A stretch of DNA of 64,000 nucleotides from Lithodes maja (lineage: Eukaryota; Arthropoda; Malacostraca; Decapoda; Lithodidae). Each line of letters begins with the position of its first letter. Position 1 is the first letter of the stretch. The translations under genes were made by a program, and so were the position numbers. Below are positions 31,201-43,200 of the stretch, piece by piece. Location of the stretch: positions 1 through 64,000 of the forward strand of contig JBAKBP010012297.1 in the NCBI GenBank assembly GCA_037953745.1, written 5' to 3'. A model generated the notes under the pieces. That model saw only the letters and a list, made by a program, of their open reading frames with translations, had not been told where the DNA came from and did not search any database.

Positions 31201-34200
31201 CAACAGACTGGGCTATGGCCGCGACTCAGCAATGGTACCATAAAGGACAATCGTGTGTTGACTAGAACTACCCTGGGAGAACATTCACAACGACTAACTC
31301 TAGCCACAGCACTACGATCTAAACACAAGGAACAGCAACATTTGGTAGACTCGGCAATAAGGTACAGTAATATCTATTCATACCAGATACCATTTTTGTT
31401 TTTTGTTTTTTCTCACCCTTGTTCGGACTTGTCTAGAGTTGATCACCCCCAGCTAAAAAAAAATAAAAAAAAATAAAAAAAAAAAATAAAAACATGTGGA
31501 ATGTACCTGAGTATATACTGTAGATAGACCATTCTGAAGTATCTCCTCTCCATATCTCTCAAATTGAAAGCTATTCATTATCTGTATAATTCCAAGCTTC
31601 ATTATCAAATTCAGATTGACAATAATAATACTGATTATGATGTCATCTTTTTCTTGGTTGCTTTGTTTACTTCTGGGAAACCTCTATTATATGATAACCA
31701 TGGCAGAAATCCCTCCAGGCTACTTTGTCTAGACATGTGTTATGCCTAGATGTAAACTGTATGAATTGATGTATGATATTACAATAGTTTAATATATAGT
31801 GTATATCTGTTACAGATTTGTGGTATCAGATCGTGGTGAGACTCCCAAGGGTAAACTAACACACTCGGACCTGTTCTACTGTAAAGTCAGCCAGATCCAG
31901 GACATTGTTTATGGCATCTTGAGAGCTCAGGAAGAGGTCAGTCAACATTATCAGTTCTTTGAGAATCTATAAAAGACTGTTCTTGGTAGAATGATACATG
32001 GGGGTATTGAAGAAAAGATTTAGGATAAGACAACAGCACCAAGTTAGGAATGTATATACTGCCCATCATTATAGTTGTCCAAGGCTTTTAAGTATTCTAA
32101 AAAGGGCACAAATCGCGTCCTAAAAGGGTTAACATCGCTGAATTAATCACTGCTGTTCAATATGTGATTGCAATTGAATATTTACTTAAAGTAAATATTT
32201 TATATCAATACTCTTGCTTTTAAGCAAATTTGATTTAACTGTATATTTTCATTCCTAAAACCCCATTACTGTATCGATACCCTGACTTAGAACTTTACTA
32301 ATCAACACTTTTTGCAGTTTTTCTTGGCAGATGTAGCTCTTAGAGACGCAGTATCAACCATCTTTGTCAATTCTTTGCTTTTATCCATTCTTTCCAATAT
32401 ATAGTCAAATAATCGCCTTAACCCTCCAGCCCCGGCTATGTATTATATATATATTCCCCGAAACCCGGGGGTTTTGGCCGAAAAACGTCTACGCCTAGGC
32501 TACCGCATCTTTGTTATTTGGCTTGCTTCCGCATTCCCGTGCATCCCCAAACGTAGATGTGTTTCGTACCTGTAGAATGGCGTTAAGTAGAGCTCTCTAA
32601 GTTAACTGGTTCAGCTGTGATGATGATTTCATTGGAGATAACTTTATGCAAAAACAGCCACTTTACACTACTTTTCGATACTTAACAATAACATACAGGC
32701 ACACACAAACAAGCGACGCACTCCTTCTTGTGGCCAGGGATGCGGGGCGTCGGTCCAGCCGGCTGTTGTTTACATGCGTCGGACGTACGCCTCGCACACC
32801 AAGCTTACAGGCTTTGAGCTCATGGGTGTCTCAGAGCCCTTCCGGGTAGCTCGGGTGTGTTTTTTATGGGTGTTTAAGAGCCCTTCCGGGTCTGAAGGGT
32901 TAAGCACCCAGTCAACTATTATAATCACATATTCAACTTGTGTAGCTAACATCCTCAATTCTTTACTCAGTCTCCTAAAAACATGTGATCAATCCTCTAT
33001 TTCTGTTGATGCCATCACCTAATCTATTCTTTTGTTTCAGGTTCTCTCAGCAGACGTAGCTCCCAGAGATGCAGTATCCACCATCTTCTCTGTCAACTCT
33101 CTACTGCTGTCTATACTCTCAGCGGCACGATCAACCACTCCTCTAGCTCCAGCCACATCTGCCGCTAACTTGGGTCCCAGCGGAACATTGGAATCAGGGG
33201 TAGAACATGTACCATGGACGGCCACCATCGGACCTAAAGGGTTAAGGACGTTGCTCATTCAACAACACGGCACAACGGTCCAGGTTTGTCTACACTTTTA
33301 ACTTAACTGATAATTGTGTAACATACATTAAAACTACACCCTGTTTCTTTTCAGCTGACGATAAATTGAATCCTTTAGCAGCTAGTTTCTCGATACTTAA
33401 CCCTCGTCTAGCGGGCCCTCTGTGGCCGTCTTGGGCCTTTTCAGGCCATTCTGACTGCTATATCAACCATCAGTATGAAAGGAACTGTATTGTGCCGAAA
33501 ACTAGGTGGAAATCGCTAGACATTGACGTAACATACAGCTACGTAGCACTCGTGGAGCACTGACAGTGTTACCTCGAAGATGGAAGTTTAGCAGATTTTG
33601 CTACCTTGCTCACTTTTAGCGAACTATTGGTTACACTGTGATCCTCTCGCGCGGTGGGGGAACTGGAGTTAGTGTGGGCCGGGAGGCCACAGATATCGGA
33701 CGTATGGATCATTACTATCCCACTCATTTTCACTCTATTTCCACCTTTTTCACTCGTTTTTTGCCTGTTTTTTCAACTCGACTTATGTGGTGAGCCGTTC
33801 TTTAAGGGTTAATGGACAAATCTGAAACTACTATGTCTCTGCATCATATTATGACCAAGGTTCTATCATTAGCACCATATTTCACTACATAATCTTCAAA
33901 ATTACTTTGAAATCTTGATGGGAGACTGAAACAGCTAAGGTTAGGTAGAGAATGACAACCCTCACTCTGGATAGGACCTGCCCTCTTACAGTAGATTGAA
34001 TAAAACAAATATTTCCTTACCTTTTTCAGATTGGTTTGGTGAGAGCCGAAGACGGAGCAACCCGAGCCAAGCTGTACGGACAGTTAGTGGAAGTAGCGGA
34101 CTTAATACTTTCTGACTATCAACCCCAACTGGCAACAACATCAGAAGCTCAACACTCTGCACTAACTCATACCTACCATACTCATAGATACAACCTTATT

Positions 34201-37200
34201 CAACCACTGGGTGAGTACCACAATAATATTTATCTTAGTATCTATCTATCTATTCTCTTATCTTATTTTAGACCATTATTAGGCCCAAAAGACCGATTTG
34301 TTATTATGAAAACATCTAAATCACCCATAGACGGGTTATTTATGTATGGATTTTGGCTCAAATTTCTACCACAAGTACACTTTCACCCGATGAATCCAAT
34401 GACACAAACAAAATTGAAATTGGACCATTACTTTAGGATTTCGATTTTGATTCTATCTCCAGAAACGCCCGAAATGTGAGCACTTTTTCAACTTTAAAAG
34501 TCTTCTGTAGCCCAAACTAAAAGTCCAAATTAATTCAACCTGGTACCATTCGATTTCTCTCGTCCAACACCTTCCATAGATGGTCGTAGCTTCCATTTTT
34601 GACCAGCCATTCGCCCAGAATTAAACATTATTTTTTTTAAATATCCAGGCCGAAGCCAAGTAGCTTGGCAGGTCATATTTGAATTTTGTGTTTTCAAGAG
34701 TATATATGGATTCCTCTCGTTGTTGCGATTCCAACGGTATTGGCGATAGGTTGGATATGGTACCAGAATCCGAATTTGGCGCTTTAAATACACTTTTGGC
34801 GAGAATGCTGACGTCACAGAATGGCGTCGGCCCAGAATGCGCCGCCCGCAAGCTAGTCTCACCAGGCCTAACTCTAAATAATTCATGGTAAATAAAATCT
34901 GTTATCTATTGTCTTTTCTGTTGCTGTTAATGTTTCATGTAGGCTACAGTAGAGCGCCGTATTGAGAGTTACTCTTAGGCCGAGGCTAGGCTATAGATAG
35001 GCTTAGGCCTACTCACAAAACCCTAAGCGAGCTGCTTGGATAGCGAGAATATCCCAGGTATATTTCATAAACGTATATTAACAGAGTAATCTTGACCAAA
35101 CCGATTTGTGAACCTCATATCTAGCACTATCGTTAGTGAGTGCTGTACTGTATTTTATATATTACAGTCGACCCTCGCAAATTCGGACTAAAAGAGACTG
35201 GCCTTGTCCGAATTCAGGAAAAGTCCGGATTCAGAAAATAGTGTACCTGGGTATTTTTGGGCATAGAACGCCAGTAAAATCCAGTCTCATCGGCGTTATA
35301 TACTTGAGAGAGGGTTAGGTTCTCTTCCTCCACAAACATTCACGCCACTAGACCTCTCCTGAAGAAACCACTTCAGTACAGCTGCATCTAGCTGGGAATG
35401 ATCAGCTGTGGTCATATTTTTCCTTGGTCTTGCTTTGCCAGTTTTAGATTTATTGCCTTCGACACAAAATTTAGCAGCATAGTTCTTTAACTTGTCCTTG
35501 GTCTTACGTATATCGGAGACGTATATTTGACCTACCGGACAAAATTTTAAGTATTCGGACAAGTATGCGTTACGGTACGCACTACCGGACGATCGGACCG
35601 GACTCCGGATTGTGTCCGGATTGTTGAAAGTCCGGATTGGTGAAGTCCGGATTTGCGAGGGTCGACTGTATTTTGTAATAGTATAGATATCTTATCAAAT
35701 ATTTGTATTTTGTACTATTGTTAATGTCTTGTCATGTTGCAAATTTGATTTTAAATAATATTTTGACAGTTAACATGTAGTTTCTTTATTCATGCAGAGT
35801 TTAGTAAAAATTTACCAGAACGTCCCGGACTTCCCAAACTTGACTACTACATTTAACGTGACGATAGTGCGTTGTTATATGTGCGATTAGTTTGCTTGGA
35901 AACAGATTAACTTGCTCATGTAGTAATGTACACCCTATGTGGTGGATTGTGTTATTTTATTTAATAATTTTCATTTAGTAAGCGTTGTTTCCACATAGCG
36001 ATTTTGATAATTTAATTTTACTTTATATTGTCCTTGTCCCAATTTTGGTTTGTTTAGTTTGCAAGTTTTACATTTTAATCTCTTAAGTTTTGCTTTGTTT
36101 ATTGTGCCGAACAGTCTGCAACACACAAACACACACTGGTGCATCAGCTGACTCAGGGGCCCAATCGATAAATATAATTAATCAAAGAAGTGACCACGGA
36201 TCCAAAACCAATTTCATTATTTTGCTCAATCGAAAAGCAGTTGGTATAGAAAATTCTAGTCTTCACCATTCACAAGGTAAAAGTGATTTATGCCTCCTGA
36301 TATATATCTAAGCTAGGTTAGACCATTTCTTGGTCTGGCTAGCTAGTGACTTAGCAACTTGTTGCTAAGGTTATGTGGTTATTCCTTATCAATAAGACTA
36401 TTCACAAGATAACAATGAATTCTGCTGCCTGATATACATCTAACCTAGGTTAGGTCAATTCTTTGTGGAGATATATACAGTAGGCTAGGCCTATGTCTTC
36501 TAGCAAAAACAGTATGCAGACGGCGCCGAGTGTGTCGGCGATCGACGATGCGCATGGCGGGCGGTTTGAAAAGGCCCAAAAGGGTGAACTCGGGCCTCGT
36601 CAAAGACTAGTGGATAATTTTCCCATTTAAAGTACTATTTGCGTTTGGCGAAATTCACTTTTGGAATGGTTTGGCTAGACTAATGAATTTGCTAAATGAG
36701 AGGGACCACTGTACAGTATACCCTTGAAAACACCAAGTAGATAGATAACAATAGATAGATACTGTAGATACATAGATAGATAGATAGATAGATAGAGTCT
36801 ATCTATTCTCTATCTATCTATTTATCTATCTATCTATTGTCAGACGCCTTGATTCCCTTGGAGATGACCACAACTGAATCACCTCCATGTACCTCTGTCA
36901 TCTGTAAGCTGGTACCCAACACCACTTGCACTCCTATACCTCTCTACTCCATACCTCCGCCCCACTCTCCATCTACCTCTCCTCCTCTATCCTTCCACCT
37001 CACTCTCATACACTCTTTTAGTCATTCTTTGACTCTCTATCTGATCCACATGACTGGATGAGAATAATGTGCTTAGCCATATTATAGAAGCTAACTGTAG
37101 TCACTATGTATTGTATGTACAGTATATGTATTAATATACACAGGCACATACCCCATAGCTGGGGGTGGGGGGGGGGGGGGGTGACCTACTCAACACAGAG

Positions 37201-40200
37201 CCTATTTATTGTAGAGTAATACAATGAGAATGACTTAACATAAATGTCCAAACATCTAATTTCCACTATCTCCCCAGACATTTACACAAGTCTCAATGAT
37301 CAATTTAAAAGTTTGGAAGAACTGAACTCTTTTACATTTCCAGATTAGTTTGAAAGCGAGGATAATACCAGTACCTTTGCATTTTGTAATTGTAAGTTAA
37401 GAAGTAAAAGTTTAGGAAAAACCTTTTGTCTTTTGGGCTTCTGCCATTAAATCTTGAATGTGATCAAGTTATTTTGGTTAGAATTACTATCTCATTTGCC
37501 TTTCATTTGGATTGAAATTTCTCACCCAGTTGATTTAACAAGAACAGAACATACTGGTTTCTGTTTATGGCAATAAAATATCAGGAAGTTGACTGCTAGC
37601 AGATTATATTTCTTGCCTATTTATACATACATACATACATAAAATTTTAAGACTGAGTGTTCCACACATCAGTGCAGTTTCAGTCTCTTGTCCTAATGGC
37701 GGCATTCCAGGCAACCCTGTTAAGGGCTGCTTCACTTGTCAAGTTCTTGGATTTGAGATCGGCGCGTATAGCCCGATCCCAGGTCTTCCTCGGTCCACCC
37801 CTTGGTGCAGCTCCCTCCACAATCACAGACCTGCATTTTTTCACCCAATTTTGTTCATCCATTCTCTCCCAGTCTACTTGTACGCATCACCTCGCTAATA
37901 CTCTTTATACCTAAACGTCTCCTCAGCTCAACATTTGTTATTCTATCCTGTAGCCTGGCCCCACACATCCATCTCACCATTCTCATCTCATTACGCTCCA
38001 TTCTGTTGACATCCTCTACTTTAACGGCCCATGTTTCTGAGGCATACGTCATTGCACTTCTAACACATGAGGCATACACCTTTCCCTTCAGGGGGAGAGG
38101 CATTCTTTTCATGGTCAGGATTGGCATCAATTCTCTGAACTTCCCCCAGCCACACCTAATGATGAACACAATATAGTTAATATAAGACTACTGTACTAAT
38201 GTTAACTAAAGGGGAGATTTTCACTTAAGGGATTATTTTTCAAACCTCCTCCCTCATGTTTAGCCCCATTAGTTTTGATATTTTAAGACGTTCATGCCAT
38301 TAGTTTGGCAATTTTAAGACCAATTTCTGTCAATATTAAGAGCCATTAGGACAAGAGACTGAAACTGCACGTATGTGTGGAGCACTCAGTCTTAAAATGT
38401 TATGTATGTATGGCATTTAGGTGTCAAATTTTTCCTGCCGAGGGATAGCGAGCCTGTAATTTAGGAGGTACTATGCCAAGCCGGGACATTTTTCTACCGC
38501 AGAAAAATGTACAAATTTATATCGAAGGGGGATCTTGGGGATATTTTTTTTCCCAAGCTTGATAGAGGTCTAGGAAGCAAACTAAAAACCTGCCCTTAAT
38601 GTTTCAGTGGCTGGATCACAGTACGACCCAGCAGTGAGTCTGGCAGAGAAGTTCTGTGACTTCCGTACCTTGGTAGAAGTTTGTGACAAAACAGACAACC
38701 AGGAACGTCTGTCACAGTACATGGCCAGGTTTGGATCTGAGGTAAGCGCACAGTTTATTTCTGTATGGTTTTAACTCCTTCTTTATTCACAACATCTTTT
38801 ATATTTTTTTTGTAGCTATGTTTAGACAATTTTGTGCTGTTTAACCCGTCCAGCCCCAGCGACGCGTCTGGCGCGTCGGCGATGTATGTAACGCACAGCC
38901 CCAGCGACGCGTCTGACGAGTCACCCTAATTGCTCCGACCGTAACCTCAGGTGTAGCCACTCGAGAGGGCTCAGATTTTTATGGGAACTGTGTACGTATC
39001 CCACGCAACCGTGCCGATGGTTGAAAACTCTCAAAGTCCACGTGCGTGCGCGTGAGCGTGCAATAACCTGGTTTTTTGGGGTAATTGCCTTCAATTTTTT
39101 ACTCGTGTAAAATACGTTTTCGGGGGCTCTGTAGGACCATTGTTTAAGCTTTTTGAGCAGTTTTTCGTGGTTTATCCTTCATTCCTAACCCATTCGCTAT
39201 TGTTTCTGGAATAAAAAAAAAAAATTGAAAACCGGCCGGGTTCTGGTGAACAAACAATACAAAACTAGCCGGGGCTCCACGGGTTAAGAAGGATCTGTGG
39301 CAGTAAAAAGGGTTAAGAGAGATTCTTCACACCTGTTAATTGATGGAGGCCCTTTTTAAACTGCACACAATGTGTGTAATAGTAGCCAGAATTAAGTTAA
39401 AAAGACAGAGCCGGTACAGAAGGGGTTAAAGATACTTTGAAAATCCTACCACGTATGCTAAACAAAATGAGCAACGGTGAGATAAATATGTACTCGCCTA
39501 ATTGTAGTACTGTATACAGGATTTGAGCCTAAGCTCGTGTTGTCCTACATTTTATCCAATTTTATTTTAAAAGTTTGGATATTTCTTGCTCCCACCACCT
39601 CCCCCTACACCACTGTAATGATAGCATTATGAACACAATTAATAAGACAACTTGATATAATGGATATTAATCGTGATCGTGTATTCAACCTTTCAACTGT
39701 GTTGGTGGTGTAATGGTTAAGATGCTTATGTTCTGGGTTTGGTGTCCCGAGTTTGAATCCCATTAGTTTATTCAAGTGCATTGGGGTTTGTAATTCTATC
39801 TATCTATCTATCTATTGCCTGACGCCGTGATCCCCGAAGGGGTGGTCACGAACGAACCGCTCCCATGCACCTCTGTCCCCGGTCGGTCGACGCCCCTCCC
39901 CCCAACCAGCACCGCATTCGTTCATATACTTCCTCACTCCATCCTTCCACCTCTCTTTCGGTCTACCTCTCCCTCTCTGCCCCTCCACCTCGCTCTCGTA
40001 CACCCTCTTAGTCATTCTCTCGCTTTCCATACGTTCCATATGGCCGAACCATCTCAAGTTGTTCCTATTCACACTTTCCAGCACATCTACCTCCACACCA
40101 CACCTCCTTCTTACTTCCTCATTAGTCTGTCTATCCCTCTATGTAACTCCGCACGCACTCCTTAAGTAATTCATTTCCACTGCTCTCACTCTTGGTCCGA

Positions 40201-43200
40201 GTCTCTCAACCATCGTCCATGCTTCGCTTCCGTAAGTCAGTGTCGGGATTACCACACTGTCATGCAAGGACTTCTTCACTTCCATACTGACCACCCTATT
40301 TCTTGTTACTGCTTTTAGTGTTCCTACAACCCTCTTCCCCTGCTGTACCCTCTCCCGCACTTCTTCATCCATAGTCCCATCTTTACTCAACACACTGCCA
40401 AGATACTTAAAAGAGTTGACGATCTCCATAGCCTGACCGTTCAGCTTCACCTCACACTCTGTGACTTCACCCCTTTCGAAGACCATAACCTTGCTCTTCC
40501 CCGCATTTACCTTCAAATTCCTTTTTTCACATACTGTTCCAAACTTATTTACCAGACCCTGCAACTCCCATTCATTATCACTCATCAGAACTGTATCATC
40601 CGCAAACAGCAGTATAGGTAGCTTCCACTCAATTCCCTCCCTTTTCAGTAATACACCAACATCCACTGCTCTTGATAGTATTTCTTTCATGACTCCATCC
40701 ATATATACAGTAAACAACCACGGGGACATCACACACCCGTTTCAAACCAACATTCAGGTCAAAGAACTCGCTCTGCTCACTCTCCACACGTACTGCCGCC
40801 TTTGCACCCTCATACATGCTCTTCACTGCTTTCAGCTACTTGCCATCTACTCTGTATATTCTAAGTACTTTCCACAAACCTTCTCTATCCACTCTGTCAT
40901 AGGCCTTCTCCAAGTCCATAAAGGCAACATACACCTTTTGTTTCTTTTTCAGACATTTCTCTACAACACAATTCAGGGTAAAAATCTGATCTACACATCC
41001 TCTTCCCTTCCTAAAAAACCTCCCTGAATCGCCTATCCATATCTCCATTCTCACTCTCACTCTCTCAATCACTACCCTACTGTATACCTTCCCTACTACG
41101 CTTAGAAGACATATTCCTCGGTGGTTACCACACACTCCTCTTTCCCCTTTGCCCTTATATAGGGCGACTATTATGCCAGTCTTCCAGTCATCGGGTGCAC
41201 TCCCCTTCTCCCATGCTAATTTGCACATTTTCCATACCCATTTGATCACTATCTCACCACCATACCTCAACATTTCCCCACACACTCCATCTATTCCTGG
41301 TGCTTTCCCCAACTTCACTCTTTTCATGGCTTCCCACACTTCTGACCTCCTGATTCCCACCTCCTCCTCCACTACTTCTCTTCTTCTCCCTCCCATACCA
41401 TATCCAGCTATGTTTGCTGGCTCTTCATTCCTTACATTTAGCAACTCATTGAAGTACTGTACTCCCTCCATCTTTCGACTCTCTCTTGCTTCTCGGCTAG
41501 CATTCTCCCATTCTTATCTTTCACACCCTTACTGTTTCCCTTGCTTCTTGACTTCTTTCCAGAACAGTTTCTTACTCTCCCTCCATTTTACACTCAGATT
41601 CCTTTCAAATTCCTCATCTACTCTTCTCTTACTTTCCTTCACTTCAGAGATCTTGGGGAAGTCGACTATTAGAGTTGGTTACGGATAATGTACTTGCACA
41701 ACATGTGAAGGAGAATACTAGAATGAGGGGTAATAACGATCCTTCTAAACTCGATCTGATTTTTACAAAAGCTCCTCACGAAATTAGTGATATAAACTAT
41801 CTATGTCCTGTAGGCAAAAGTGATCACCTATTACTGAAATGGAAGTTGATCTCGAGTAATGCCAATAGATTAGACAATAGCTTAAATAACAGACTAAATT
41901 ATAGTAAAGCTGATTATGTATCCTTGAATAGATATTTAGAGGGAATAGATTGGGATCTTATTTTGAAGGAGGACGTACAAGGTAAATATAGTAGGTTCCT
42001 CGAAATTTATAGAGAAGGAACCAATCTGTTTGTCCCAAGATACAAAACTGGAAATTTTACTAAGCAGAAAGAATGGTTTAATTTGAAATGCAAAAGAGCT
42101 CTGGATAGGCGTGATGCAGCTTGGGCTAGATTAAAAAGAAGGAACACTGAGAGTAATCGGAATAAATATAAACAGGAGAGGAATAGATATGTTAACATAA
42201 TTAGGCAAGTTAAAATGAACTATGAGAAGAACATAGTAAATAAATGTGAAAGTGACCATAAATTGTTTTATAAATATATAAACAGTAAGTTGAAGGTAAA
42301 GAAACAAATTACTAAATTAAGAGTTGATGCTAGGACGTATGAAAATGTATCGGACATGTGCGAGGTAATGAATAACAAATTGGGGTCGGTTTTTACTAGA
42401 GAGGAAAGTTTTGACGAACCACAGGCGGGAGTACTGGAGAGTGGTCTTAGCAAGATTGAAATAACTAGAGATGAGCTGTTATCTGCGATGAGAGGACTTG
42501 AAGTAAGGAAAGCTATGGGACCGGATGAAGTGTCTGCCTGGGTTTTAAAGGAGTGTGCAGAGCAATTAGTGGAGCCAGTGAGGGACATAATTCAAGCTTC
42601 CTTAGATAAAGGACAGGTTCCTGTTGAATGGAAAAAAGCTAATATAATTCCGATATACAAGAATGGAAACCCTGAGGACCCTTTAAACTATAGACCAGTT
42701 TCACTTACTAGTATTGTATGCAAGATTTTTGAAAAACTAATTAGGAAGAGATGGATGAAAATGTTAGAGAGAAAGAAGATAATAACGCCAAAGCAATTTG
42801 GATTCAGAGAAGGGACATCTTGTGTTACCAGTCTGCTATGTTATTACAGTAGGGTGATAGATGTACTGCAAGAAAGAGGCGGATGGGTGGACTGCGTCTA
42901 CTTAGACCTTTCCAAAGCATTCGATAAGGTACCACATAAGAGATTGTTATCTAAGCTTGAGACGATAGGATGTGTCAGGGGGAGTTTGCTGAAATGGATG
43001 GAGAGCTATTTAACAGATAGAGAAATGAGGACCAACATTAGAGGAACTTACTCATCGTGGCGGAAAGTTGAGAGTGGTGTGCCACAGGGATCATCTGTGT
43101 TGGCACCTCTTTATGTTCCTTATGTACGTGAATGACCTGCCGATAGACATAAACTCCTACATGTCAATGTTTGCAGATGACGTAAAAATTATGAGACAAA

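Noticed and set aside
34530..34891. Exon or small gene at 34530-34891
   Set aside because: Overlapping frames exist on both strands with no family resemblance and no matching splice phase with Nup133 exons e8 and e9.
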